Below are positions 17,950 to 28,030 of a stretch of 64,000 bases of DNA, in pieces. The notes beneath the pieces were generated by a model. That model was given only the letters and a program-made list of their open reading frames with translations, was not told the origin of the DNA and ran no database searches. This DNA is from Vibrio ruber DSM 16370 (GTDB lineage: Bacteria > Pseudomonadota > Gammaproteobacteria > Enterobacterales > Vibrionaceae), in assembly GCF_900163965.1 (NCBI RefSeq), contig NZ_FULE01000034.1:54553-118552 (forward strand), given 5' to 3'. A program made the position numbers and the translations under genes. Every line of letters begins with the position of its first letter. Position 1 is the first letter of the stretch.

Positions 17950-19506
17950 TTATGATTCAGCCCGCTCACTCGTCAGGGGCAATACTTCACTGTCAGAGGT
18001 TGTGGTCGGTTTCTGACCGGTCAGACGCTCATAGCGACGTTCCCAGTACTCTGCGCCTTTAATGCCCAGTTTCACCGGGTTAAAGGTATATTGCTCAACC
18101 CCTTGTTTCTGTTGTTCTTCATAATCACTCAGGGCCGACATCGCCGGTTTGTTGAGGAAGAAGATAATCAGAATCCCGATGATATTGAGCCACGCCATCA
18201 GACCGACACCGATATCACCCATTGCCCAAGCGAGGTTAGCGGCTTTCACCGAACCGTAGAACGTTGCACTGAGCAAGACAATCTTGAGTAGGAAGGTCAG
18301 TGCCTGAGAGCCAAAACGACGACAAATATAGGCGACGTTGGTTTCAGCGATATAGTAGTAAGCCAGAATGGTAGTAAATGCGAAGAAGAACAGCGCAATC
18401 GCAACAAACGTTTTGCCGACGCCCGGCATCGCTTTTTCAATCGCAATCTGCGTAAATGCCGGGCTGTTGGCCGCTACATCGGCAGCCAGATGCTGAACAA
18501 GGAATGTCCCTTCAGCTGCACCGTGCACGTTGTAAGCACCGGTAATCAGAATCATAAACGCAGTTGCGGAACAGACCAGCAGCGTATCAATATAAATAGA
18601 GAACGACTGAACTAAACCTTGCTGAGCCGGGTGTTGTACATGCGCAGCGGCTGCCGCGTGAGGGCCGGTTCCCTGACCTGCTTCATTGGAGTAGACCCCG
18701 CGTTTGACACCCCAGCCAATCGCTGCACCGACACCTGCCATCGGCGTGAATGCATCTCCGATAATCAGACTGAAGACCTGTGGTACCTGACTGATATTGA
18801 GCAGGATAATCACGAAAGCGGTAATGATGTATGCAAGTGCCATAAAAGGGACGACAATCTGAGTGAAACTTGCAATACGTTTAACGCCACCGAAAATGAT
18901 GAAAGCCATCAAAATAGAAATAACAGTTCCGGTTACAATTTTCGCCATACTGAATGTGCCAATGGCGGTCTCAACCATTTCACCACTGCCGAAAGCGGAT
19001 TCAATCGCATTACCGATACTGTTTGACTGAACGCCCGGTAACATCACGCCACACGCAATGATGGTGGCAACCGCAAAAATCATGGCGTACCATTTTTGTC
19101 CCATCGCTTTTTCGATGAAATAAGCCGGCCCACCACGGAACTCCCCATTTTGTTCTTCTTTATAGATTTGAGCCAAAGTTGACTCGGCATAAGCTGTCGC
19201 TGCACCGAGAAACGCGACCACCCACATCCAGAAGACTGCGCCAGGGCCGCCAAAGCCGATTGCGGCTGCGACACCGGCAATATTCCCCGTTCCGACACGG
19301 CCGGAAAGTGAGACTGCCAAAGCCTGAAAGGAAGAAATCCCCTTCGTTGATGTTTTTGCCGAAAAGAGTAAGCGGCACATTTCTGCAAAGTGACGGACCT
19401 GAACAAAGCGAGTCAGGATCGAATAGAAAAGTCCGGCGCCAAGGCATAGATAAATCAGTGCCGGGCTCCAGATGATCCCATTCAAAAAATCAACAAGTGA
19501 CTGCAT
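17950..19506 (-). CDS. Sodium:alanine/amino-acid symporter (AGCS family)
   Basis: A ~518-residue inner-membrane permease of the alanine/glycine:cation symporter family, with about 11 helices. Family signatures are visible: FQALAVSLSGRVGTGNIAGV, the AGCS motif GGPGAVFWMWVVAFLGAATA, and GVKRGVYSNEAGQGTGPHAA. ATG 19506 (MQSLVDFLNGIIW) follows an AGGA site; the open frame upstream to 19590 lacks family similarity. It imports small neutral amino acids with Na+, fitting a marine bacterium. Confidence 0.93.
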   Translation of the reverse strand: MQSLVDFLNGIIWSPALIYLCLGAGLFYSILTRFVQVRHFAEMCRLLFSAKTSTKGISSFQALAVSLSGRVGTGNIAGVAAAIGFGGPGAVFWMWVVAFLGAATAYAESTLAQIYKEEQNGEFRGGPAYFIEKAMGQKWYAMIFAVATIIACGVMLPGVQSNSIGNAIESAFGSGEMVETAIGTFSMAKIVTGTVISILMAFIIFGGVKRIASFTQIVVPFMALAYIITAFVIILLNISQVPQVFSLIIGDAFTPMAGVGAAIGWGVKRGVYSNEAGQGTGPHAAAAAHVQHPAQQGLVQSFSIYIDTLLVCSATAFMILITGAYNVHGAAEGTFLVQHLAADVAANSPAFTQIAIEKAMPGVGKTFVAIALFFFAFTTILAYYYIAETNVAYICRRFGSQALTFLLKIVLLSATFYGSVKAANLAWAMGDIGVGLMAWLNIIGILIIFFLNKPAMSALSDYEEQQKQGVEQYTFNPVKLGIKGAEYWERRYERLTGQKPTTTSDSEVLPLTSERAES

Positions 19507-19929
19507 GGTTATTTTTCCTGTATTTGAGTGTTGTTGTGTGTCATTGAGGCGGTGTTGTGTTTGCAATATATTCATCTCAATGTAAATCAAATGTTAATAT
19601 ATGTGACTTTCTAATGCTATCTATTTTTAAAACGATGTTAAATTTTGAGTTGTGCCAATAATTTGAATATATATTTCGAATTAAAATTAACTATATAGAT
19701 AGTTGTGTCAGTTTTGGGTTTATTTATAGAATAATAAATAGCTGATGTTTTTTGGGCATTTTAAGCGAGATGTGACTTGTGAATAAAATATGTTGATATT
19801 TTATTCTGCACCCGGTCGGTATAAAGGTCAGAACTTAGTAGGAATGGTTAAATTTTAAACATCTGTGTGGGGTGGGAATGTTTCCGGTGTGGTATTAAAC
19901 GTGAAACACTATTTTGGTTAAAAATGCTA
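19507..19929. other. AT-rich intergenic region without a recognised gene
   Basis: A long leader between the divergently oriented symporter upstream end and the dgt terminator, strongly AT-rich at 19590-19800. It probably holds the symporter promoter. No ORF, RNA motif or clear operator was recognised. Confidence 0.5.
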
Positions 19930-19962
19930 CAAAGATGGTCAACGGCCGATTGACCATCTTTG
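19930..19962 (-). terminator. Terminator downstream of dgt
   Basis: A perfect 13-bp stem, CAAAGATGGTCAA pairing with TTGACCATCTTTG around a 7-nt loop, lies 14 bp after the dgt stop on the minus strand. It is followed by TAGCATTTTT. It is long and stable enough to act as a rho-independent terminator. Confidence 0.82.
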
Positions 19963-19976
19963 CGAACAATCGTGAT

Positions 19977-21503
19977 TTACAAGCTATCAATCACACTCAA
20001 TGCCCGGAACTCATCAAAAGCGAACTGATCAGTCATACCACTGATGTAATCCTGAATCAGTCGGACCCGAAAGTAATATTCCCAGCTGTCTTCATCCAGT
20101 GAATACCCTCCCGGGGAATCCCCCCGCTGAATTGCTTTCAGCGCATTTTCGTAGGCGCGCATATGTTTGTTCGGTAACTTTTTATATAAGCGCGCAGGGA
20201 GAAGAGGTTTGTTCTCACCGCCCACGATCGCTTCAAACTGCTCTCTGCTTAGTTCTAATAACGGTTTATAGAATTCGAGCAGGCCAGTGATGATCTGATA
20301 GCCTTGTAGCTCCCGGGCTTCCACTTCTTTATCACAGAACGCATGTTTTTTGGCGACGTTTTTCAGCGTCTCGACCAGCACATGTTCGGTGCTGTCATCT
20401 TCAATCAGCGCACGGTCGAGATTGCCGTGGTATATGGCCTCGATATTGTGAATAAACTGCTCGGCAGCATGTTTCGGCAAGCGCTTGCTGATTTCGACCC
20501 GTAAGGTAATAAAAAAGTGGCTCACCGCGCAGTTATTGGCACGTGTGGCACTAGCGAGTGCCGTTTCAACAATGCTATCCATCGTCTCTTGAGCGGCATT
20601 CGGGTAATCGGTTTGTCGCAGGCGCTGATACTCAGCTTTCAGTGCGGCACTGGTCTGTTCGATATCTATAATGCCTTTCTCGACGGCATCCTCAATATCA
20701 GCGACACCATATGAGATATCATCGGCTGCTTCCATAATATAAGAGAATGGCGCGCGATTGCCTTTTTCCAGAGAAAGAGAACGATACAGTTTATCGATAA
20801 AGATCTCTTCACTGAGATAGTAACCGACTTTCTTTTTCAGATATTGCAGCTCACCGGCAGTAAACTGATGACCTTGAGCCTGCAATGTCTTCGGGCTTAA
20901 TTCATCGCCACGACGGGTATATTTGAGGATCGCTGAGATCTGTGTGTAGGTGAGGTTCAGGCTGAGAATCGAATGAACCAACCGGACGGCCTGAGCATTC
21001 CCTTCAAATTCGGTGAGATCCCGTTGCAATGGCTCGGGAAGCGGAATCGTTGCTGCTTTCAACGGAATATAGTGATGGAACCAGTCATTGATTGCCTGCT
21101 CTCCGAAGTGACCAAAGGGCGGGTTGCCGACATCATGCATCAGGCACGCCATTTCCACGATCGATTCAAAGTGGCGTTCCAGCGATTCAAGTCCGTAGCG
21201 TTCTGCATCTCGCCCCAGCATCTTATAAATTTGCTGTACGATATGACGCCCGACTTGCTGCACTTCCATCGAATGGGTCAGACGACTCCGGACCGAGGAG
21301 TTGCGTTCCAGCGGAAAAACCTGCGTTTTTTGTTGCAAGCGTCGAATTGCAGCGGAATTAATGATCCGGCCGCGATCACTTTCAAAGCAGGATAACGACG
21401 GGATTTTCCCATTGTGGTTATATGGAATGATACTTTCTTCTTTGCCGTTACTTTGGTCATAAGGGCGGTTGAATCTGAATCTGGCTCTGAAATCGATCGA
21501 CAT
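19977..21503 (-). CDS. dgt: Deoxyguanosinetriphosphate triphosphohydrolase (dGTPase)
   Basis: A 508-residue HD-superfamily enzyme hydrolysing dGTP to deoxyguanosine and tripolyphosphate, controlling the dNTP pool. It shows RRLQQKTQVFPLE, the metal-binding His in RSRLTHSMEVQQVGR, the HD pair in MACLMHDVGNPPFGHFGE, and a later DDISYGVADIEDA carrying the last metal Asp. Length matches Dgt of enterics and vibrios. It is transcribed alone, with the terminator at 19930-19962. Confidence 0.94.
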   Translation of the reverse strand: MSIDFRARFRFNRPYDQSNGKEESIIPYNHNGKIPSLSCFESDRGRIINSAAIRRLQQKTQVFPLERNSSVRSRLTHSMEVQQVGRHIVQQIYKMLGRDAERYGLESLERHFESIVEMACLMHDVGNPPFGHFGEQAINDWFHHYIPLKAATIPLPEPLQRDLTEFEGNAQAVRLVHSILSLNLTYTQISAILKYTRRGDELSPKTLQAQGHQFTAGELQYLKKKVGYYLSEEIFIDKLYRSLSLEKGNRAPFSYIMEAADDISYGVADIEDAVEKGIIDIEQTSAALKAEYQRLRQTDYPNAAQETMDSIVETALASATRANNCAVSHFFITLRVEISKRLPKHAAEQFIHNIEAIYHGNLDRALIEDDSTEHVLVETLKNVAKKHAFCDKEVEARELQGYQIITGLLEFYKPLLELSREQFEAIVGGENKPLLPARLYKKLPNKHMRAYENALKAIQRGDSPGGYSLDEDSWEYYFRVRLIQDYISGMTDQFAFDEFRALSVIDSL

Positions 21504-21616
21504 AACTGACTCGTTCCATCTGTGTCACACGGGTGTTTGCTATTTAAAACAATTTTTTAACGAATGAAAACTGATTCTTATGATTATCGTGACTGATCCG
21601 CGTCCGCACGTGTAGT

Positions 21617-22042
21617 TTATGACTGGGTCTGAATAAATTTACTGTAGGAACTGAGTTGTCCGTTAATATATTCAATACCGCAGTGAATATTTTGTTCCGC
21701 ACAACCGACGACCTGATACTCAATAATAAACTCGCCACTGATCACTTTCATAAATAAGAAACCATCCACCACTTTCCACAGGCCGTGTAGCGCTTTGTCA
21801 CTGAATAAATCCTGTTCGGTCAATGTTCCGTTCGGCAACAAACACAGACTGGAAGACGCTCCCTCAACGTTTACTTTGACCCACGGCTGATGATGCACCT
21901 CATAAGCAAGGATCTTACGACGTTGTTTGAGCCAGTGTTTGAGTTCCTGTGCTTGGGTTGGTGACAGTGTTGGCAAGTCTTCCATATCAAGCAGTGTGTG
22001 ATACTTCTCATACCAGAATAGTTGTAAGTGAATTAATTTCAT
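21617..22042 (-). CDS. Hypothetical protein, 141 aa
   Basis: A soluble, Trp/His-rich protein beginning MKLIHLQLFWYEKYHTLLD. No motif or family is recognised. A longer frame reaches 22111, but ATG 22042 gives a more natural start. The ribosome-binding site is weak either way. It shares the minus strand with dgt but lies 114 bp upstream of it, so co-transcription is possible. Function unknown. Confidence 0.65.
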   Translation of the reverse strand: MKLIHLQLFWYEKYHTLLDMEDLPTLSPTQAQELKHWLKQRRKILAYEVHHQPWVKVNVEGASSSLCLLPNGTLTEQDLFSDKALHGLWKVVDGFLFMKVISGEFIIEYQVVGCAEQNIHCGIEYINGQLSSYSKFIQTQS

Positions 22043-22220
22043 CAAATTGCGAGTGAGATCAGCGTTATATGCACAAGCATTCACCTTGCGACAACCCGGG
22101 AAAGATGTCAATTTTCCGGTTAAACTTTTTACTCTGCGTATATGTTCTTCTCAGGCGTGCTTTGGACTAAGAGATGAATCGGTTTTATGCAGAGACAGAG
22201 AGCAAGGACAGAAGAGAGCA

Positions 22221-22244
22221 GGACAGACACCGAGGTGCCTGTCC
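22221..22244. repeat. Hairpin built from the GGACAGACACC repeat
   Basis: GGACAGACACC (22221-22231) pairs with GGTGCCTGTCC (22234-22244), one mismatch, around a 2-nt GA gap. It lies 16 bp past the end of ulaE and may end the ula transcript, but has no T-run. Its arm is the same motif as the repeats at 32.4-32.7 kb and 63.5-63.7 kb. Confidence 0.6.
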
Positions 22245-22259
22245 GAACCGTCAAGGGAG

Positions 22260-23159
22260 TTAATGAACGGCAACTGCCGGTTGTGGAAAGAGCGGTGGCA
22301 GGTTTGCCACCATGCAGGCTTGGTTGAGACGTTGCTGGGCGGTGTGAATATTATCTTGCCAGCGCTCATCCTGAGCCCACATTTCGAGCACTAACGGCAC
22401 CACGCAGTCAAGCCGTTTAAGGGTGCTGAATACTGCCGAAAAATCAACGTCGCCTTCACCGATCACCAGATCGCGGAACTGCCCCGGATACCCCGGTTTG
22501 ACCGGATGGGTATCTTTAAGGTGAATCTGCGTGATGTGCGGTAAGCTCAGCGCAAGTTCCGTACAAACGTCGTAATTCCAGCCACTGATGTTACCGACAT
22601 CCGGATAAGCGGTGAAATAGGGGGAGTGCACCGCGCGATTCAGCACTTCAAATTTACTCAGCGCATTGAGATACGGCGTATCCATAATTTCTACCGCCAG
22701 CATGACCCCGGCACGTTCTGCCAATTTTGCCGCGCGCTTCATCCCTTCCACAAAATAGGCGTGAGTTTGTTCGCTGGTCGGCTCGTAATAAACATCATAT
22801 CCCGCGAGTTGAATCACCCGGATACCCAACTTGTAAGCCAGCGTGATGGCTTTTTCCAGATGCAGATCCGCTTGTTGACGAACCGCCGGATCCAGCGAAC
22901 CGAATGGGAACTTGCGGTGGGCACTCAGGCACATCGAATGCAGCGGTACCTGAAGTTGCTCACACAAATGACGCAAGCCATAAATGGTATCGTTATCCCA
23001 GTCGAGCCGACTACGCCGCTCGTCCGATTCATCAATCGAAATTTCAAGGAAATCGAATCCCAATGCGCGCGTCGTCGTCAGTTTTTCTTCCCATGTCATG
23101 TTGGCTGGCAGGGCTTTCTCATACAGGCCGGTCCGGTGACGTTGTACATGTTGGTACAT
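22260..23159 (-). CDS. ulaE: L-xylulose-5-phosphate 3-epimerase
   Basis: A 299-residue TIM-barrel of the AP-endonuclease 2-like sugar epimerase family, converting L-xylulose-5-P to L-ribulose-5-P in ascorbate catabolism. Visible: KALPANMTWEEKL, LDFLEISIDESDER-like strand 1, the metal ligands in VMLAVEIMDTP, YPDVGNISGW, QIHLKDTHPV and LEMWAQ. It is last in the minus-strand run after ulaD, with a 4-bp gap. Confidence 0.95.
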   Translation of the reverse strand: MYQHVQRHRTGLYEKALPANMTWEEKLTTTRALGFDFLEISIDESDERRSRLDWDNDTIYGLRHLCEQLQVPLHSMCLSAHRKFPFGSLDPAVRQQADLHLEKAITLAYKLGIRVIQLAGYDVYYEPTSEQTHAYFVEGMKRAAKLAERAGVMLAVEIMDTPYLNALSKFEVLNRAVHSPYFTAYPDVGNISGWNYDVCTELALSLPHITQIHLKDTHPVKPGYPGQFRDLVIGEGDVDFSAVFSTLKRLDCVVPLVLEMWAQDERWQDNIHTAQQRLNQACMVANLPPLFPQPAVAVH

Positions 23160-23163
23160 CCGC

Positions 23164-23811
23164 TTACCCCCAGAAACGTTCTATCTGTCCTTTCAGCGCG
23201 GCGGCCGTTTCGCGGCCTTGCGCTCCGGCCAGCGCCCGTCCGGCAATGAAGGTCTTCGCTTTGATACCCTCAAACAGATAAAGATCATCCGGAACAATGC
23301 CACCGGTAATGGAGAGTTCGAGACCTAAATCTGACAACTGACGCATCTTATCCAGATCGTCAGGTGTCCAGCCGACACCTGCCAGCTCTGCATCGCGCGA
23401 GCGGTGATAAATAGCCTGAGTGATCCCCAGGTCAACCCATGATTTGGCGTCAGCCATTGTCCAGTTGCCATAGATTTCAATCTGAATTTCACCGTTAAAC
23501 TCATCGGCGACTTGTTTACAGGCATCGATGGTTGCGATGTGAGCCGCAGCGGAAACGGTGATCCAGTTTGCCCCGGCCTCAAATGCCATCCGGGCCAGAA
23601 TCGCACCGCCATCGGTGGTTTTCATATCGCAAACCAGCAGATGATCCGGATGATTGTGACGCAGTGTTCTGACGGCATTCATGCCTTCAGCAAAAGCCAG
23701 AATGGTGCCGACCTCAATCACATCGACAAAACTTTCGACACGGCGTGCCACTTCAATGGCTGAGGTCAGGTCGGTTTGGTCTAAAGCAATTTGAATCATG
23801 GGTAGGGTCAT
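23164..23811 (-). CDS. ulaD: 3-keto-L-gulonate-6-phosphate decarboxylase
   Basis: A 215-residue OMP-decarboxylase-suprafamily barrel giving L-xylulose-5-P and CO2. The start MIQIALDQTDLTSAIEVA and the catalytic segment LLVCDMKTTDGG (Asp-x-Lys-x-x-Asp) are diagnostic. The phosphate loop is near ITGGIVPDDLYLF and KTFIAGRALAG. It sits between ulaE and a HAD phosphatase gene with 4-5 bp gaps, so tight co-transcription is expected. Confidence 0.95.
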   Translation of the reverse strand: MTLPMIQIALDQTDLTSAIEVARRVESFVDVIEVGTILAFAEGMNAVRTLRHNHPDHLLVCDMKTTDGGAILARMAFEAGANWITVSAAAHIATIDACKQVADEFNGEIQIEIYGNWTMADAKSWVDLGITQAIYHRSRDAELAGVGWTPDDLDKMRQLSDLGLELSITGGIVPDDLYLFEGIKAKTFIAGRALAGAQGRETAAALKGQIERFWG

Positions 23812-23816
23812 GAGAT

Positions 23817-24638
23817 TTATCCTTGAATTTTCTGTCGTATGAGATGGGCAATGCCATCGCTGTTATTATCGGTTTGACAGATCTGTTGCGCGTGAGATTT
23901 GACGGTGTCGTCAGCATTACCCATTGCCACGCCTAAGCCGGCATAGGTCAGCATTGAGATGTCATTGTGGTTATCACCGATCGCAATGACGTGGTTGGCG
24001 TCATATCCCAGATTGGCGACATATTCGGCCAGTCGTTTGCCTTTACTATTGCCTTTAGCCGCGAAATCGATGCGATTTGACCAAGAGAATTCACCGTTGA
24101 ATGTCTCTTTCACCCAAGGGTGTTCCGAGAGACGTTCGACCGAGCTTGGCACCCCTTCGACAACAAACTTCCACACGTGATCTGCCTGTTCTACTAATTG
24201 GTGAAATGAATCAATCCGATGGATCTGAGGACGGATAGATTCCGGGTATTGGTTGGCCCATTTTTCAAGTGCTTCCATATACACAATCGGATTATGTTTG
24301 GAATAGTTCATCGTATCGGTGACGTACAGAACCATTTTCATTTGGTATTGTGTCGCGAGATCGATGAACTTCCGCGCATCGTCTTTGGCAATCGCGTCGT
24401 ATTGCAGGACGGTGTCGTTCTGATAGTCATAGACATACGTGCCGTTGCAGCAAATGATCGGTGTATTCAGCCCCAGTTCGAGATAATAGGGTTTTGCTGC
24501 GGTATGATGACGACCGGTGACAATCACCACGTGGCATTGTTGCTGCGCCGCCTGAATTGCCTGTTTCACTTCAGGGTGAATGGTGTGGTCGTCCGTGAGT
24601 ACGGTTCCGTCTAAGTCTAATGCAAGCACTTTATACAT
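23817..24638 (-). CDS. Cof-type HAD-IIB sugar phosphatase
   Basis: A 273-residue HAD phosphatase with motif I KVLALDLDGTVLTDDH (nucleophile and acid Asp), motif II VIVTGR, motif III Lys in the KGNSKGKRL area and motif IV VIAIGDNHNDISMLTYAG. A large C2b cap lies between motifs II and III. It is embedded in the ula operon between ulaD and ulaF. The enteric operon lacks it, so it may dephosphorylate a toxic or surplus pathway phosphosugar. The exact substrate is unknown. Confidence 0.9.
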   Translation of the reverse strand: MYKVLALDLDGTVLTDDHTIHPEVKQAIQAAQQQCHVVIVTGRHHTAAKPYYLELGLNTPIICCNGTYVYDYQNDTVLQYDAIAKDDARKFIDLATQYQMKMVLYVTDTMNYSKHNPIVYMEALEKWANQYPESIRPQIHRIDSFHQLVEQADHVWKFVVEGVPSSVERLSEHPWVKETFNGEFSWSNRIDFAAKGNSKGKRLAEYVANLGYDANHVIAIGDNHNDISMLTYAGLGVAMGNADDTVKSHAQQICQTDNNSDGIAHLIRQKIQG

Positions 24639-24644
24639 GTAAGA

Positions 24645-25355
24645 TTACCTTTGTCCGTAGTAAGCATTTACACCGTGTTTACGCAGATAATGTTTGTCGG
24701 AGAGTTCCTGTTGGATGGTGATCCCTTGATTCAGGGAGCGTGTCGCAATCGCCATCGCAGCAACTTCTTCTAACACCACCGCGTTATGTACGGCGTCGTT
24801 TGCATCGGCCCCCCATGAAAATGGTGCATGTCCTGCGACAATCACACTGGGGACAGACATCGGTTCAATATGGCGCATGTGAAACGTTTCGACAATCACC
24901 AATCCGGTATTCTTTTCATACCTATTGATGATTTCATCACCGGACAACCGGCGAGTGCAGGGGATGTCACCGTAAAAATAATCTGCATGCGTGGTTCCGA
25001 GAGCCGGAATATCCCGCTCAGCCTGCGCCCAGATCGTGGCATGACGTGAATGGGTATGCACTATCCCGCCAACTTGTGGAAAAGCCTGATAAATTTCCAG
25101 ATGTGTGGCGGTATCACTCGACGGATTGAGAGTGCCTTCGACCCGATTTCCGGCCAGATCGACGATCACAATGTCATCAACGGTCATTGCTTCGTATGCC
25201 ACACCGGATGGTTTGATTGCGACAACCCCGGCTGCTCGGTCAATCTGAGAGACATTGCCCCAGGTAAATGTCACCAGCCCATAACGTGGCAGTTGCAGGT
25301 TGGCGTCCAGCACTTGCTGTTTTAACGATTGGAATGAGTCTGACGGTACTGACAT
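24645..25355 (-). CDS. ulaF: L-ribulose-5-phosphate 4-epimerase
   Basis: A 236-residue class II aldolase/epimerase-fold zinc enzyme making D-xylulose-5-P, the entry into the pentose phosphate pathway. It has [26 protein letters not shown], the zinc His pair in [28 protein letters not shown] and a third His in [10 protein letters not shown]. AraD would look similar, but ula context settles the assignment. Confidence 0.95.
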   Translation of the reverse strand: MSVPSDSFQSLKQQVLDANLQLPRYGLVTFTWGNVSQIDRAAGVVAIKPSGVAYEAMTVDDIVIVDLAGNRVEGTLNPSSDTATHLEIYQAFPQVGGIVHTHSRHATIWAQAERDIPALGTTHADYFYGDIPCTRRLSGDEIINRYEKNTGLVIVETFHMRHIEPMSVPSVIVAGHAPFSWGADANDAVHNAVVLEEVAAMAIATRSLNQGITIQQELSDKHYLRKHGVNAYYGQR

Positions 25356-25364
25356 GTTGGTTCC

Positions 25365-25844
25365 TTAAGCTGACGCTTTCGCCAGTGCTGTATCAATGAC
25401 TTGCAACACGTCTTCCTGACAACGGCAACGACGGAGTTTGTCGAGATCCACACCGGTTTCGCTCTCGTCGTCATCTAATATCTGAGTGACTTCCATCAGC
25501 CCTTCCATATGTTCGTCAGAACTACTGCCGGCCAGCGTGATCAGCACATCAACCGGCTCATCTTCTCCGGTAAAGTAGATGGGTTTTTCCAGCGTGACTA
25601 ATGCAAAAGCAGTGCGTACCACGCCATTTTCCGGCCGGGCATGTGGCATTGCCAGCTGAGGGGCAATCACAATATAAGGGCCGAGCGTTTCGACGCTGCT
25701 GATAATGGCGTCATGGTAAGACGGCAGGATCGCCCCGGATGCGATCAGCAGGTCGGTACCGATTTTGATCGCTGCACGCCAGTCTGAAGCCGATGCCTGT
25801 AGCCGGATTGAATTGTTCTCAATCAGTGACTGTTTCAGTCCCAT
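25365..25844 (-). CDS. ulaC: PTS ascorbate-specific EIIA component
   Basis: A ~159-residue mannitol/fructose-type EIIA that passes phosphate from HPr to the EIIB domain. The active-site His is in QLAMPHARPENG; FTGEDEPVDVLITLAGSS is typical of UlaC. ATG 25844 is chosen because GGAG lies 6 bp upstream; the ATG at 25850 would abut it. It follows the EIIC-EIIB gene by 101 bp. Confidence 0.94.
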   Translation of the reverse strand: MGLKQSLIENNSIRLQASASDWRAAIKIGTDLLIASGAILPSYHDAIISSVETLGPYIVIAPQLAMPHARPENGVVRTAFALVTLEKPIYFTGEDEPVDVLITLAGSSSDEHMEGLMEVTQILDDDESETGVDLDKLRRCRCQEDVLQVIDTALAKASA

Positions 25845-25945
25845 AATCATCTCCGTGAGGGGGCCGTCCTTTGACTGAGATAGATGAAAAGGACGGGCCC
25901 GTAGTCATAGTAAAATGTTCAATGTTTTATGTGGTCGATGTCACC

Positions 25946-27706
25946 TTACCGATGATCGGCAAAGTTATTATTGATGATCTCCAGCAGCTCATCACCGAAA
26001 GAGTTGGGGTTGAGCATGTTCTGTACACCCAGGACAAACTTCCCTTCTCCGGGATCCATTTCAGAGGACAGGTGTCTGGATGACACGATAATATCGGTGG
26101 TCGCCAGTTTGGATTTGTAGTCCGACACGGCACAGGAATCCATCACATGCGGAATGCCTTTTTTCTCCAGATATTTGCCGATCTTCATTTTCATCATCAT
26201 CGATGAACCCTGACCGTTACCGCACACCGCAAGAATGCTGACCGGACGCTGCCCGTCATGCTTTTTCAGGGCTTGTTCCACGGCTTCGAGAACTTCGGGT
26301 TCTTCACTGACTTCAACCATGCCCTGAGCATCTTCTTCTGCTCGCAGCCGTTTGGCAGCGAAAAACATATAGAGGGCAGCCAGTCCGATCAGTGCGAAGA
26401 AGAACAGTTTCGACATCGACAGACCTTGCATGATTGGCGGGAAAACCAAGGCCCAGTCCGCCATGCCCATCCAGCCGTTGAATGCGACACCATGTTGACT
26501 GAATAAGTGGATTGCCCATGCAGACCCGATCACTTCAATGATGCCCATCACAAAGCAGATCTTCATCACCGCACGCCAGCCGCCGAAATGGTTGGCAAAA
26601 ACCCCGATTGTGGCGTTGGAGAAAAACATCGGAATAAAGCCGGGAATAATCATGATCGGTGCATTGAAGGTGAGCATCGCCAGCACTGCGGTAAACTGAC
26701 CGATAGCACCCCACATAAAACCGAATACCATCGCATTGGGAGAAAAAGCATAGATAGCAGCACAGTCAATCGCGAGGACTGCATTGGGAATCACGCGTTC
26801 AGAAATACCTTTGAAGGCCTCAGACAGTTCAGCTACGAACATCCGCACCCCGGCAACAATCACCTGAATGGCAACTGCGAATTTCAAACCGGTTTCGAGA
26901 ATATAAATGGTCCAGTGAGTTTTCCCGGCCATAGCTTGGAGGTTATCAAGGCCGAAAGAGAGCAGGATAATGCCGAAGAAAACCGTCATGACGATGGCTG
27001 TCGCGGCGATGCTGTCGTGAAAAATGTGGAGCCAGCCGGGCAGTTTCAAGTGATCAACACTGTCATTTTTATCCCCGAGTTTGGGGGCAACTTTAGTGGC
27101 AATCCAAGAGGCGACTTGCTGTTGGTGACCAATCGAGAATCCGGCACCACCGGTGACCGCTTCTGTCGGCTTAAACATAATATTGGATGAAATGCCCCAG
27201 TACAGCGCCATCAATATTGCTGAACAAAGGATGGTTTCCCACATACCGGCACCGGTGATCAGGTAAAAGACGGCGATCAGACCGGCTTGCTGGAACATAA
27301 TATGCCCGGTCAGCATGATGGTACGAATACCGGTATAACGGCGAAATAGCACCAACACAATATTAATTGCCAGTGCCAGTAATACCGCATAACCGACCCA
27401 TGAATACCGTTCGCCCATGACCTCCATCGTGGCCATCATCGTTGTATATGGGTCAATCACCGAACCTGTCAGCCCGTGGTATTCCGAGAGCTTCGCGATC
27501 ACTGGCTTAAAGCCTGCGACCAGTGTACCTGCCCCGACCTGAACCAGCATAAAACCAACGATGGTTTTAATCGATCCTTTCAAAATGGTCGTTGCATCTC
27601 TTTTTAGCAACCAGTAACCGATGAGAGTAACCAAACCGAGGAGTAGCGGGGCTTTGGTCATCACTTGGCTGTAAAAAATATAGAAGATGTTATACAAGAA
27701 CTCCAT
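25946..27706 (-). CDS. ulaA: PTS ascorbate EIIC-EIIB fusion (UlaA-UlaB)
   Basis: A 586-residue membrane transporter. Residues ~1-465 are the UlaA EIIC domain with many helices ([26 protein letters not shown]-like and [12 protein letters not shown] segments). A linker then leads to the EIIB domain (about 485-586), with phospho-Cys in [14 protein letters not shown]. In E. coli these are two proteins. It brings ascorbate in as ascorbate-6-phosphate. It is the first gene of the minus-strand operon ulaAB-ulaC-ulaF-HAD-ulaD-ulaE, behind a 380-bp control region shared with ulaR. Confidence 0.95.
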   Translation of the reverse strand: MEFLYNIFYIFYSQVMTKAPLLLGLVTLIGYWLLKRDATTILKGSIKTIVGFMLVQVGAGTLVAGFKPVIAKLSEYHGLTGSVIDPYTTMMATMEVMGERYSWVGYAVLLALAINIVLVLFRRYTGIRTIMLTGHIMFQQAGLIAVFYLITGAGMWETILCSAILMALYWGISSNIMFKPTEAVTGGAGFSIGHQQQVASWIATKVAPKLGDKNDSVDHLKLPGWLHIFHDSIAATAIVMTVFFGIILLSFGLDNLQAMAGKTHWTIYILETGLKFAVAIQVIVAGVRMFVAELSEAFKGISERVIPNAVLAIDCAAIYAFSPNAMVFGFMWGAIGQFTAVLAMLTFNAPIMIIPGFIPMFFSNATIGVFANHFGGWRAVMKICFVMGIIEVIGSAWAIHLFSQHGVAFNGWMGMADWALVFPPIMQGLSMSKLFFFALIGLAALYMFFAAKRLRAEEDAQGMVEVSEEPEVLEAVEQALKKHDGQRPVSILAVCGNGQGSSMMMKMKIGKYLEKKGIPHVMDSCAVSDYKSKLATTDIIVSSRHLSSEMDPGEGKFVLGVQNMLNPNSFGDELLEIINNNFADHR

Positions 27707-27825
27707 ATCTTTACCCCTAGATATATTTGTATTTGTCGTTAGATGTAGGTCAGAGTGATTCCGTTATGTGATATGCAGGAATCGGTGTGTTTTGCTCACG
27801 GAATAGACTTTAAAAAATCATTTGT

Positions 27826-27840
27826 AATCATTCAATGATT
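27826..27840. promoter_or_regulatory. Candidate UlaR operator, ulaA side
   Basis: A perfect palindrome, AATCATT-C-AATGATT, preceded by GT, lies 120 bp upstream of the ulaA start. It matches the palindrome beside ulaR (consensus GTAATCAYTCARTGAT). Two such sites flanking one divergent region fit the DNA looping known for enteric UlaR. Confidence 0.6.
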
Positions 27841-28030
27841 GTTTTTGATTGAATTGATTTATATCAATTTTATCTAACACCAAGTATGACAAATGCTACG
27901 CTGATCACTTGATATAACTCATTTTGTTTTAAAAACAATAAGTTATATTTTGGTGTTATTTGGCGTTTAATTTTTCATCTGAATCATTTGACATCAATCG
28001 GGATGATTAATAGAATCAAAACAAATCAAA

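Noticed and set aside
22626..23249. 207-codon plus-strand ORF opposite ulaE
   Set aside because: Antisense shadow of ulaE/ulaD with no RBS or domain.
26507..27190. Long plus-strand ORF (227 codons) opposite the ulaA EIIC region
   Set aside because: His/Asn/Asp-rich composition typical of antisense to membrane-protein codons; the minus-strand gene is certain.
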